Source: Spirochaetota bacterium (lineage in GTDB: Bacteria > Spirochaetota > GWE2-31-10 > JAFGQB01). From it: DNA of 40,758 bases. This document shows, in pieces, positions 25,605-34,148 of this stretch; position 1 is the first letter of the stretch, and the number at the start of each line of letters is the position of its first letter. The notes under the pieces were generated by a model that did not search any database, was not told where the DNA came from, and saw nothing but the letters and a program-made list of their open reading frames with translations. The stretch is taken from contig JAFGQB010000024.1 in the NCBI GenBank assembly GCA_016935915.1, forward strand, positions 1 to 40,758, given 5' to 3'. Made by a program: the position numbers and the translations under genes.

Positions 25605-26510
25605 TCAGTCCTCATACAGATCTTTTTTTATTTCTTTGATCAATTCGTTCTTTTCATGATCATCTTTAAATTTAATATAATGGAGCTTCGGACTGTATTT
25701 TTTTAAATAATACATTCCCCTGTAAGGTATTGTATTGCAGATTATCACCAGTCCGCTGTTTATCGGATTTACAGTGCAGGCATTGTTGATCTGTTCTATG
25801 TCATGCCCGTCAACATCTATAACCTGAAGTCCGAATGTTTTTATTTTTTCTGTTATAGGCTCTATTTTTAATACAGAGTCCATCTCCCCGTCGCATTGCT
25901 GACGGTTTTTGTCGATGATGATCTTTAAATTGTTCAGCTTGTAGTGGCTGATGAGATTAAAAGCTTCCCAAGTCTGCCCCTCCTGAAGCTCACCATCGGA
26001 TATAAACACCCACACCTTTCCGGTATCTTTTTTGAGCTTTCTTCCCAATGCAATGCCTGCTGCCTGGCTCAATCCCTGTCCCAGTGAACCTGTTGTCACC
26101 TCCATGCCAGGAGAATGTTCCGCTGCTATCATTTCAACGCTTGATCCATCCTTGTTGTAATGCGACAGGGCTTTTTCACTCATCCTTCCTGTTTCAATCA
26201 GAGCAGAATATACAATCAATGCATACTGGGCAGGGCTGATTATAAATCTGTCATAATAGCTGTTTTTTTCACCGTGATACAATGCTCCTGTAAAGCTTTT
26301 GGGATTATCTTTACCCGGGGTACCGGCAAATGAAAGAGGTATGGGAGGTCCTATACTGTCGCCTATGTTTAAGGCTTTAACATACAGAACCGATAAGATT
26401 TCCGCAGAGGAGCATGCCTGAGAGAGATATCCGCCATTATTCTTTATGGAATGCTCAAATACTTTTCTTCTGATGCCCAATGCAACTCTTCTTGCTTCCT
26501 CCTGCCACAT
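25605..26510 (-). CDS. Transketolase N-terminal (ThDP diphosphate-binding) subunit; AptA-like candidate
   Basis: 301-aa PP domain. The ThDP/metal motif is SDGELQEGQTWEA (Asp172) ending at DKNRQQCDG (Asn202), with Ser instead of the usual first Gly. TGSLGQGLSQAAGIALG (140-156) is the conserved cofactor loop. The early segment LSQACSSAEILSVLY and the phosphate-site region resemble other split transketolases. The ATG follows AGAGG. It is the first gene of the three-gene minus-strand operon. Its base composition is less AT-rich than the neighbouring kinase genes. Confidence 0.9.
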   Translation of the reverse strand: MWQEEARRVALGIRRKVFEHSIKNNGGYLSQACSSAEILSVLYVKALNIGDSIGPPIPLSFAGTPGKDNPKSFTGALYHGEKNSYYDRFIISPAQYALIVYSALIETGRMSEKALSHYNKDGSSVEMIAAEHSPGMEVTTGSLGQGLSQAAGIALGRKLKKDTGKVWVFISDGELQEGQTWEAFNLISHYKLNNLKIIIDKNRQQCDGEMDSVLKIEPITEKIKTFGLQVIDVDGHDIEQINNACTVNPINSGLVIICNTIPYRGMYYLKKYSPKLHYIKFKDDHEKNELIKEIKKDLYED

Positions 26511-26968
26511 AAGTAACCTCTTTTTATGATTGTTAAATGATAAACGGGCAGTATATAAAAGAAACCAATTTTACCTATTGTTAGTTATTTTTTTTAAAAA
26601 CCATCCCATTTATATTTAAATATGCTATAATTTTTCAGTATATCTTTAAAAATATACAATTTTTAATGTTAAATTTCAAAATAAATTTGAAAAGACAAAA
26701 AATTTGATAAATTTAAAGAGATTTTTTGTAAAATATTGTTTATTAGGAGTATTTATATTCTTTGGCAGTATACAGATTAAATGGCAATAACGATAGACCC
26801 CTTTTACCGCAAAACCCGATACGATAGTGGATTTTCTGATAACAGTAAGGTAGGTAATAATAAATAATAAAAGATTTTGAATTTATATAAAATATACCAA
26901 ATTGTATATTTAATTTTTAAAAAAAAGTTATATAATTAATAAATAAGTATTTTTTTCAGGAGCTTTTA
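26511..26968. other. Divergent intergenic region with a less AT-rich island
   Basis: 458 bp between the transketolase operon (leftward) and the lipoprotein gene (rightward). Most is A/T-rich and presumably holds both promoters. An island at about 26760-26860 has near-balanced composition and encodes a 28-codon ORF, listed separately; CGATAG occurs twice there. CAGGAG before 26969 is the ribosome site of the lipoprotein gene. Confidence 0.5.
26781..26867 (+). CDS. Possible 28-aa peptide in a compositionally distinct island
   Basis: ATG-initiated ORF starting MAITIDPFYRKTRYDSGF and ending VGNNK-stop. The codons and composition look coding compared with the A/T-only flanks, but no ribosome site lies at normal distance and an in-frame stop directly precedes the ATG. 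It could equally be a remnant of a longer gene or part of a structured RNA leader for the downstream lipoprotein. Confidence 0.25.
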   Translation: MAITIDPFYRKTRYDSGFSDNSKVGNNK

Positions 26969-28066
26969 ATGAAATTTAAAAATTTTCTTTTTTTTGTATT
27001 TTTTTTGATTGTTTTGCTTATTTTCGGATGTAATATAGGAAATGTAATTGATGACGATGAAAATAATTCAAACAGCACCTCTTCATCAATATTCTCAAGC
27101 TCATCATCTGTAAGTTCGACTTCATCTCAATCAAGCTCAAGCAATGCTTCGATGTCTGCCAATGAATATGTTGCAGACTTTAGAATGGCAAAAGAGAGTG
27201 TCTTAAGATCAATACCCGAAACTTATATCAACTGGGCAAGACAGAATCTCCGCATTGCATATCAGCATACATCTCATGGTACTCATGTATCCTATGGACT
27301 ATTCGGTCTTCAGGATTATAAAGCAGGAGACAGTACACTCTTTGGGATCACAAACAACAATCCGACTGCAGATAAGCTTGATTTTCATGATTATGCAGTC
27401 GGTGGATATGGTGCAGGCTTTTCCGACTTGAGCACAGCAGATGCAAACTGGAACAGTTTTACAGATCAGGTCAGGCTCTATCTTGATGATCCTGTAAATG
27501 CATCTATAAATATAATGATGTGGTCATGGTGTAATATAGCAGGTCATAATATAAGCGGATATCTTTCGGCTATGGGTACTTTGATAGGGGAATACGGTCC
27601 GGGCGGTTCTAAAATAGGGACAGAACCCGGTCAGACAAGAACAACTCCGGTAACATTTATATTCATGACAGGTCATGCAAATCTTAATGACAATACAGGA
27701 GACGGTAATCCTAAAAATCAGGCTCAATTGATAATAGATTACTGCAATTTAAACGGATATTTCTGTCTTGACTATTACAGCATTGATACTCATGATATGG
27801 ACGATAACTACTGGGAGGATGCCGGAGATAATGGTGATTCTGCTTCTTATAATGTCTGGAACGGATCTTCCGGAACACAATATTTTTATGGGGATTGGCA
27901 GGGTTTACATTCTTTAGGAACTGACTGGTACAATAACAAGAGTTCTCCGGGAGGCACTGTTGCCTGCGGACAGCATAATGATCAGCATATAACCGCCAAC
28001 AGAAAAGCCTATTCAATGTGGTGGATATTAGCCCGTATAGCAGGCTGGGATGGTGTAAGCATGTAA
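26969..28066 (+). CDS. Secreted lipoprotein, SGNH-hydrolase-like
   Basis: 365 aa. Signal peptide with lipobox LIFGC (Cys21), then a Ser-rich flexible linker (~34-63), typical of surface-tethered enzymes. The folded domain (~70-365) has clustered histidines in AYQHTSHGTHVSYG (100, 103, 106), MMWSWCN, FIFMTGHANL (234-239) and a terminal QHNDQHITANRKAYSMWWILARIAGW that resembles the final catalytic His block of SGNH/GDSL-type esterases. I cannot assign the catalytic Ser, so the hydrolase call is tentative. Near two polysaccharide lyases, deacetylation or binding of plant or microbial polysaccharide is plausible. A strong terminator follows at 28106-28148. Confidence 0.65.
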   Translation: MKFKNFLFFVFFLIVLLIFGCNIGNVIDDDENNSNSTSSSIFSSSSSVSSTSSQSSSSNASMSANEYVADFRMAKESVLRSIPETYINWARQNLRIAYQHTSHGTHVSYGLFGLQDYKAGDSTLFGITNNNPTADKLDFHDYAVGGYGAGFSDLSTADANWNSFTDQVRLYLDDPVNASINIMMWSWCNIAGHNISGYLSAMGTLIGEYGPGGSKIGTEPGQTRTTPVTFIFMTGHANLNDNTGDGNPKNQAQLIIDYCNLNGYFCLDYYSIDTHDMDDNYWEDAGDNGDSASYNVWNGSSGTQYFYGDWQGLHSLGTDWYNNKSSPGGTVACGQHNDQHITANRKAYSMWWILARIAGWDGVSM

Positions 28067-28476
28067 TAACATTTAAAAAGGGTTAATTTAACATATTATC
28101 TGTTTAAAAAGACCGGATGGGATTTATTTCTATTTTGGTCTTTTTTTTAATAAAATTGCCACAGAGGATAAAGAGAGAACAGAGAGTTTTTTTTAGAATT
28201 GTTAAGACAGTGTGTTATTTTGGTGCAAAGGCTGTCCGGAATCGACCGGTTTCCTGTTGTACCGGTTTAAATTGAAACATTGATTTTTACATTAAATGAT
28301 AAATTTTTTTTATAAATTAATTGACTTTTAAGCTGTTATTTATTAACTTGATTATTATTTATTTTTATAAATGTTTATACTAAAGGCACAATACTGATCA
28401 TCTTTTTTTGGTACAAAGACAACGATGAGATGCGGACAGCGCAGGTTTAAATCGCAAATAAAAACGGAGACGGCGA
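28067..28476. other. Intergenic region with terminator and repeat remnants
   Basis: 410 bp. After the terminator (28106-28148) come a CCACAGAGG...AACAGAGAG segment (28159-28194) resembling family B, and a TTTTGGTGCAAAG-GCTGTCCG unit (about 28218-28238) mirrored by TTTTGGTACAAAG (about 28407) and CGGACAGC (28433-28440). Both units lie next to GGTTTAAAT. No gene is seen. Confidence 0.45.
28106..28148 (+). terminator. Intrinsic terminator after the SGNH-like lipoprotein
   Basis: AAAAAGACC (28106-28114) pairs with GGTCTTTTT (28137-28145) around a 22-base loop, and eight T (28141-28148) follow the GGTC arm. It is 40 bp past the lipoprotein stop. Confidence 0.7.
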
Positions 28477-28863
28477 ATGAAACTGCTTGACAATATTACA
28501 ATAAAAATGAAAAAACTCAAAAAAGAGATCACTGCCCTATATTATGCTTATCAAAATCCAGAGGTTAAAATCCTGCCGAAATTTATCATTATTATAGCTT
28601 TAGGATATGCTTTAAGTCCCATTGACCTTATACCTGATTTTATACCAGTACTGGGATATATGGATGATCTATTGATTATACCAGCATTAATTACACTCTC
28701 GATAAAACTTATTCCTCCGGAAATCTTAGAGGAATCAAAAAGAAAGGCGGAAGAGGTACCTTTGCTGTTAAAGAAAAACTGGTTTGCCGCATTGGTTTTT
28801 ATCCTTATCTGGATAATATTATTGGCAGTGATGATCCGGCCGGTTTTAAAATTGGTTAAATAG
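28477..28863 (+). CDS. DUF1232 (YkvA-family) membrane protein
   Basis: 128 aa. Contains the DUF1232 core: LPKFIIIIALGYALSPIDLIPDFIPVLGYMDDLLI-type sequence (~38-70), with the diagnostic SPIDLIPDF. A second TM helix is at ~105-126. Function of the family is unknown. The ATG follows GGAG at a 7-base spacing. It appears monocistronic. Confidence 0.9.
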   Translation: MKLLDNITIKMKKLKKEITALYYAYQNPEVKILPKFIIIIALGYALSPIDLIPDFIPVLGYMDDLLIIPALITLSIKLIPPEILEESKRKAEEVPLLLKKNWFAALVFILIWIILLAVMIRPVLKLVK

Positions 28864-28972
28864 AATGTTTTCTCATTATATATTACATTTTTATATGCTC
28901 ACCAAGTCATGAAATATTTCAGAATTTTGTAAAATTTATGAAACAGCAATGCTTATGTGTTAAATTTTTAGA

Positions 28973-29803
28973 GTGAAGATGCTGTTTTTACTCTGTATTT
29001 TAATTATAATTTTAAATAACTGCAATTTTCCTGTTATTGATAATTCTTCTGGAAAACCTGAATCTTTTAACATGCCTCAGGCAACAATTACAGAAAGGAT
29101 TTTAAATATTACATATGAAACAGGAACATCAAATGACGGAGAAACTGAATTGATTGTACAGGGATATGAAGAATACTCATGTACAGTTTCTTCATCTTAT
29201 GAGCGGGTAGGGTCTTATTCAATTCGTTATGAACTTTATGATACTGACGGCATGGTTGAAGGTGGTACTAGAGCGGAAACATCAGCAATTAATATAATTG
29301 GTTGTCGTTATAATGAAGGTGATGCTTTTTATTATGGATTCAGCATATTTATTCCAGCTGATTGGCAGAATGATGAGGGTAATGAAGACATCATTTTTCA
29401 ATGGAAGCATACAGGTAAAGGCCCTGATTGTTTTATAGGCATCAAAAGGGAAGAATTCGTTTATCGTATTAATAACGATGATTATGCATATCAGTATCAT
29501 ATTGCCGATCTTGCAAAAGACAGATGGAATGATTTTATCGTATATATCGATTGGTCCTGTGAATATTCAGGTCGCAATATAATCTGGTACAAAAGTGAAG
29601 AACAGAACAGTTATCAGCGGACAGTTGATTTAAAAGGGGCAAATATGTACACTCCTTTGGAATCAAGTTTCGGTTATTTCAAATGGGGGCTTTATTGCCC
29701 TAAATGGAATGATTCAAATACAACTTTAGTTTCACATCGAATAATCTTTCATGACAATATACGTACAGGTGGTACTTTTGAACAGGTTGATCCTTCAAAA
29801 TAA
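28973..29803 (+). CDS. Lipoprotein polysaccharide lyase (heparin-lyase-I-like family)
   Basis: 276 aa. Signal peptide with lipobox LNNC (Cys17, Asn at -1). The mature domain (~45-270) is a predicted beta-jelly-roll with landmarks of the heparinase/glucuronan lyase superfamily: SIRYELYDTDG...RAETSAI (early Arg-Glu block), FYYGFSIFIPADW, IIFQWKHTGKGPD and the late SFGYFKWGLYCPKW (YFK-G-Y motif). The likely reaction is beta-elimination of a uronic-acid polysaccharide; the exact substrate is unknown. The GTG at 28973 precedes an in-frame ATG at 28979, and either may be used. With the pectate lyase 2 kb away it points to uronic-acid polymer use. Confidence 0.72.
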   Translation: MKMLFLLCILIIILNNCNFPVIDNSSGKPESFNMPQATITERILNITYETGTSNDGETELIVQGYEEYSCTVSSSYERVGSYSIRYELYDTDGMVEGGTRAETSAINIIGCRYNEGDAFYYGFSIFIPADWQNDEGNEDIIFQWKHTGKGPDCFIGIKREEFVYRINNDDYAYQYHIADLAKDRWNDFIVYIDWSCEYSGRNIIWYKSEEQNSYQRTVDLKGANMYTPLESSFGYFKWGLYCPKWNDSNTTLVSHRIIFHDNIRTGGTFEQVDPSK

Positions 29804-29996
29804 TAAATAATAATTGTATTTAACTTAATATATTATTTAAAAAAAAACATACCAAATTATCTATTTATTTTTAATCTAAATATCGATATAATTTAAACGA
29901 CTGTGAAAGTTTTTTCATTACAGGAAACTTGAAATCACAATTTTTGTTTGTATAATTTTAATTGACAAAGAGAGGCAAAAGATTATAACTATTGTC

Positions 29997-31079
29997 ATGA
30001 GCGTAAAATTATTATTGGAACCTTTTATAATGCCGGGGGTTAGCGATAAGCGTCCCTTAGTTATTGCAGGTCCCTGCAGTGCCGAGTCAGAAGAGCAGGT
30101 GATGACAACTGCAAGACAGCTTAATGAAGAGGGCATAAAGATATTCCGTGCAGGCATCTGGAAGCCAAGGACCCGTCCAAATGCTTTTGAAGGTGTGGGT
30201 TCTATTGGTCTACCCTGGCTTAAGAAAGTAAAAGAACATTTTGGCATGTACACTGCAACTGAGGTTGCAAATGTAAAACATGTCTATGAAGCTTTGAAAT
30301 TCGGAGTTGACATACTCTGGATTGGCGCAAGGACCAGCGCAAATCCCTTTGCTGTGCAGGAAATAGCGGACACTTTAAAAGGCATGGATATACCAGTGCT
30401 TGTTAAAAATCCTGTTAATCCTGATATTGAACTCTGGATCGGAGCATTAGAAAGGCTCAATAACTCAGGTATCAAGAAGCTTGCAGCAATTCACAGGGGA
30501 TTTTCGGTTCATCAGACATGCCAGTTCAGGAATGATCCGCAGTGGCAGATACCAATAGAGCTTAGAAGAAGGATACCCAATCTGCCTATCCTTGTTGATC
30601 CGAGCCATATCTGCGGTTCAAGCGAACTTTTATATGAAGTGTCGCAAAGAGCAATGGACCTTGATTTCCACGGACTTATAATAGAGACACACTGCACTCC
30701 TGAAAAAGCCTGGAGCGATGCAAAACAGCAGATAACCCCAGCAGGTTTAAAAGTACTCCTTGAAAAACTCATCCTGCGTCATTCGGATGTTGACAGACAG
30801 CAGTCAAAAAAACTTGAAGAGTTCCGTTCAAGGATCGATAAATGTGATGATGAACTTTTAAACATACTTGAACAGAGGATGCAGGTTTCCGAAGAGATCG
30901 GAGAGTTTAAAAAGGAAAATGAGATAACAATACTTCAGACAGAAAGGTGGGATACGATCGTTAAGAAGCGAACAGGCATGGGGCTTAAAAAGGGATTAAG
31001 TGAAGAGTTCGTTTCAACTGTGTTTGCCGCAATACACCAGGAGTCAATCGACCACCAGAACAAGGTGATGAATGAATAG
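29997..31079 (+). CDS. DAHP synthase / chorismate mutase bifunctional protein
   Basis: 360 aa. Residues 1-262 are a DAHP synthase of the KDPS-like (class I-beta) type: GPCSAES (25-31, metal ligand Cys27), WKPRTRP (55-61), GARTSANP, DPSHICGSS (His204) and IIETHC (Glu230). Residues ~268-355 are a chorismate mutase of the AroQ helical type (LEEFRSRIDKCDDELLNILEQRM...IGEFKKEN). Together they catalyse PEP + erythrose-4-phosphate to DAHP, and chorismate to prephenate; the mutase may serve as the feedback sensor. The ATG has no ribosome site nearby; AGAGG at 29971-29975 is spaced correctly for an in-frame ATT at 29982 instead. Isolated from other aro genes. Confidence 0.94.
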   Translation: MSVKLLLEPFIMPGVSDKRPLVIAGPCSAESEEQVMTTARQLNEEGIKIFRAGIWKPRTRPNAFEGVGSIGLPWLKKVKEHFGMYTATEVANVKHVYEALKFGVDILWIGARTSANPFAVQEIADTLKGMDIPVLVKNPVNPDIELWIGALERLNNSGIKKLAAIHRGFSVHQTCQFRNDPQWQIPIELRRRIPNLPILVDPSHICGSSELLYEVSQRAMDLDFHGLIIETHCTPEKAWSDAKQQITPAGLKVLLEKLILRHSDVDRQQSKKLEEFRSRIDKCDDELLNILEQRMQVSEEIGEFKKENEITILQTERWDTIVKKRTGMGLKKGLSEEFVSTVFAAIHQESIDHQNKVMNE

Positions 31080-31123
31080 TTTACTGATCTGTTTTGAATA
31101 TGTGTTTACATATGATTAATTGT

Positions 31124-31627
31124 TCACTTTTGCTCATTATTAAAAATAAAAACCTTTCCTGACCATTTTTTGCTTATAAGTTCTTTTTCAGAAAAGTTAT
31201 TTCCAGTATAAATAGTTATTACATTTTTCCAGAATTTTTGAGCCGCAATATTGTGCGGATGCTGTCTTATTTCCCAGTCTCCTCGGAACATATCAAACAT
31301 TTTGATAGCTGCTTTTTTCCCGATGCCTTTTCTTCTGTATTTTTTCATTATGAAAAATTCCGAGATGCTTTTTGCCTGTTCATTTTTTAAGATATGACAA
31401 TGATTGCTTAATAAAACAAAACCTGCAAATTTATTTTTGACTTTTATGAAAAATGGATGTTTGTTTTTTTCTTTCCAGTAGTGATCCAGATATTTATATC
31501 CGTAATGACCTGATTCATCAACATCTTTATTGTCAAATTCCGAAAAGTCATATAGATAGAGTTCTATTAATTGTTTCAATATTTGTTTTTGTTTTTTTAA
31601 AACCTTGATAAGTTTAAAAGCGGTCAT
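31124..31627 (-). CDS. GNAT-family N-acetyltransferase
   Basis: 167 aa. Acetyl-CoA pyrophosphate loop (motif A) is KYRRKGIGKKAAIKMF, preceded by strand 4 SISEFFIM; the later WEIRQHPHNIAAQKFWKNVI is the usual GNAT N-x-x-A-x-x-F-W segment. It resembles predicted small-molecule acetyltransferases; the substrate is unknown. The ATG follows AAGGA. It is convergent with the DAHP synthase gene and divergent from the pectate lyase. Confidence 0.9.
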   Translation of the reverse strand: MTAFKLIKVLKKQKQILKQLIELYLYDFSEFDNKDVDESGHYGYKYLDHYWKEKNKHPFFIKVKNKFAGFVLLSNHCHILKNEQAKSISEFFIMKKYRRKGIGKKAAIKMFDMFRGDWEIRQHPHNIAAQKFWKNVITIYTGNNFSEKELISKKWSGKVFIFNNEQK

Positions 31628-31881
31628 TTGGCAATCCTTAAATGTTTATAAAAAAAATTTGTTAAAAGATCAATGATTTAAATTTTTCTTTAACTTAAAA
31701 AAGTTATATCCTATAAATACTGCACTTTATCTGGCATTAAAAAAAGTATGATATTATTTGACGGAAAACAGATATAATATTAATTATGAGAAAATAATTT
31801 AAAAAATAATAAATAATTTTTTATAATTTATGATATAATTATTTACCAATAAAAGAATATATTATAAACGGAGTAATAAAT

Positions 31882-33153
31882 ATGAAAAATATCATTTTTA
31901 CAATGATCGCATTATTATCAACAATAGTGGCTGTTTTGCTCTTTATTAGCGCAAAAACATCTAAACCTTTATTTAACGCAGACGGATATGCATCAATGAA
32001 TGGCGGAACCATAGGCGGATCAAAAGCTTTTAAAAGAAATATTTTTACTGTAACAAACAAATCTGAATTATTAAAAGCTTTATATGATGCAAAGGGTGAA
32101 TTAAGCAATGATCCGAAAATTATTTATATAAGCGGGGTTATTGATCTTTGTGTGGATGAAAACAATAAACCTTTGACTGAAAAAGATTTTGCTGCGGCAC
32201 CTTATACTCTTGAAAAGTATCTTGAAACATACAGCCCTGAAAAATGGGGCAGGAAAAATGTTACAGGTGAGCTTGAAACAGCAAGAAAGGAATCAGAAAG
32301 AAATCAGGCAAAAACTATAGTAATTAAAGTCGGTTCAAATACAACTTTGATAGGAAAAGATAAAGACGCAAAGATAATACATGGAAACCTTTTACTTGAG
32401 AAGGTGTCAAATATTATTATCAAGAATATCACATTTGAAGATGCTTATGATTTTTTTCCCGAATGGGATCCATCAGACGGTCCTAACGGTAACTGGAATT
32501 CCCAATTTGACCTGATTGCAATTGCTAATTCCACAAATGTCTGGATTGACCACTGCACTTTCAGTGACGGGGATAGACCGGACAGCACTTTACCTGTATA
32601 TTTTAATATGAAGTACCAGACTCATGATGGAGCAGTTGATATAACCAGACAATCCAATTATATAACATTGTCCTATAACTACTTTTTTGATCATGATAAA
32701 ACAACCTTGGTCGGATCTTCGGATAATTCAACTTCAGATAAAGGAAATCTAAAAGTGACATTTCACCATAATTATTATGAAAAAATAAATCAGAGAATGC
32801 CAAGAGTAAGATTCGGGGAGGTGCATGTCTATAATAATTATTATAATAACATCGGCATTTATGCTATAGGCATTGGCAGGGAAGCAAGCATTTATGCCGA
32901 AGCAAATTTTTTCGAAAACATTAAAGGTCCGGCAACTCAAATTAAATATTATGATACAAAAGGTGCAGGCTATATTAAAGATGTAAAAAATGTTCCTCCG
33001 ATTGAGGGCATTATCTCATCTTCGGACGGTATTCATACAGGAAAAGTAAATTGGAATCCGAAGAGCAGATATCAGTATAAAGTGGACAACACGAATGATG
33101 TTAAAAATATCTGTATTACTTATTCTGGAGCGGGTAAGCCAGAGAGATATTAA
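31882..33153 (+). CDS. Secreted pectate lyase, polysaccharide lyase family 1
   Basis: 423 aa with a hydrophobic export signal/anchor (~4-23). The parallel beta-helix shows family 1 motifs: NVWIDHCTFSDGD (219-231), DGAVDITRQSNYITLSYNYFFDH-type block (key D-I-T, S-N-Y, H271) and QRMPRVRFGEVHVYNNYY (304-321), whose Arg308/Arg310 include the catalytic base. Cleaves polygalacturonate by Ca-dependent beta-elimination outside the cytoplasm. The ATG follows GGAG. A strong terminator follows at 33202-33240, so it is monocistronic. Confidence 0.92.
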   Translation: MKNIIFTMIALLSTIVAVLLFISAKTSKPLFNADGYASMNGGTIGGSKAFKRNIFTVTNKSELLKALYDAKGELSNDPKIIYISGVIDLCVDENNKPLTEKDFAAAPYTLEKYLETYSPEKWGRKNVTGELETARKESERNQAKTIVIKVGSNTTLIGKDKDAKIIHGNLLLEKVSNIIIKNITFEDAYDFFPEWDPSDGPNGNWNSQFDLIAIANSTNVWIDHCTFSDGDRPDSTLPVYFNMKYQTHDGAVDITRQSNYITLSYNYFFDHDKTTLVGSSDNSTSDKGNLKVTFHHNYYEKINQRMPRVRFGEVHVYNNYYNNIGIYAIGIGREASIYAEANFFENIKGPATQIKYYDTKGAGYIKDVKNVPPIEGIISSSDGIHTGKVNWNPKSRYQYKVDNTNDVKNICITYSGAGKPERY

Positions 33154-33201
33154 AGTTAAAAATAAATAGTATTGGACAATAATTGTGTTTGATTTTATAT
33201 A

Positions 33202-33240
33202 TTAAAGTTGAGAAATATACTTTCTCAACTTTAATTTTTT
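33202..33240 (+). terminator. Intrinsic terminator after the pectate lyase gene
   Basis: A 14-bp perfect stem, TTAAAGTTGAGAAA (33202-33215) with its complement (33221-33234), a 5-base loop, then six T (33235-33240). Confidence 0.85.
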
Positions 33241-33288
33241 ATTTTGATTTTTTTTTTACAGTTTAAATTTAAACAGCGGTTATTTTAT

Positions 33289-34041
33289 ATGGATATTCAT
33301 GATATAAGTCTTTATAAATGGATTTTTCTTGTTTTTTGCGCTTTAACAATCGGCATGACTAAAACAGGTTTGTCTGGAGTGAATATGCCGTCGGTTATTT
33401 TTTTAGCATTGATTTTCGGCGGAAAAGCCTCCTCAGGTCTTGTCCTTCCCATGCTTATAATTGCTGATGTATTCGGTGTTGTATATTACATTAAGAATAC
33501 AAACTTTAAATATGTTTTAGTTTTAATGCCTTATACTATATTAGGGATATTTATTGCTCTTTTCATAGGAAAAAATATTTCAAATAATATTTTCAACATC
33601 TTAATAAGCATTGTGATTTTGATCGGTTTGGTTTTTATGATTTTTAGGAATAAAAAAGCTTCTGTTCCGACTCACTGGTCTTTTCCGGCAGCTATGGGAA
33701 CATTAAGCGGTTTTTCAAGTATGATCGGCAACTCTGCCTCTTCGATCATGGCACTCTATCTGTTGTCAATGAAGCTGCCTAAGAATAATTTTATTGGTAC
33801 TTCAGCGGTTTTTTTTGCCGCAGTAAATCTGATTAAATTACCGCTTCATGTTATTTACTGGCACACAATTACTTATAACTCGTTATTAATAGATATTCTA
33901 ATGGCTCCCGCTATTGCACTGGGAGCATTGATCGGGATATTGATAGTCAAGAAGATACCTGAAAAACCTTACAGATATTTTATAATAACTGCATCGGTAG
34001 TGTCTGTTGTAGTGTTGATTGTACGTAGTTTGATGGTTTGA
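33289..34041 (+). CDS. TauE/SafE-family membrane permease
   Basis: 250-aa integral membrane protein with about eight TM helices. The first repeat begins with ALTIGMTKTGLSGVNMPSVI and the second with AAMGTLSGFSSMIGNSASSIM, the duplicated G-rich helices of the TauE/SafE (sulfite/organosulfonate exporter) family. Transported anion unknown. An upstream in-frame TTG (33244) lies inside the terminator's T-run, so the ATG at 33289 (MDIHDIS) is the sensible start. Monocistronic. Confidence 0.9.
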   Translation: MDIHDISLYKWIFLVFCALTIGMTKTGLSGVNMPSVIFLALIFGGKASSGLVLPMLIIADVFGVVYYIKNTNFKYVLVLMPYTILGIFIALFIGKNISNNIFNILISIVILIGLVFMIFRNKKASVPTHWSFPAAMGTLSGFSSMIGNSASSIMALYLLSMKLPKNNFIGTSAVFFAAVNLIKLPLHVIYWHTITYNSLLIDILMAPAIALGALIGILIVKKIPEKPYRYFIITASVVSVVVLIVRSLMV

Positions 34042-34148
34042 TTATTTATTATTATTTAATTAATTTTATTTTTTTATATTGACTTAATATGCAAAAATAT
34101 TTATTATTTTTATATATTTTAGAAATTTTGTATAAATCAGGAGTGTGT

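Noticed and set aside
26760-26867. Cyclic-di-GMP (GEMM) riboswitch
   Set aside because: GGTAGGTA is superficially similar to the 3' part, but the conserved 5' CGCACAGGGCAAACC block and the tetraloop/receptor arrangement are absent.
27711-28016. Cys/His-rich 101-aa minus-strand ORF
   Set aside because: Antisense to the SGNH-like lipoprotein; the Cys/His content is the mirror of its codons.
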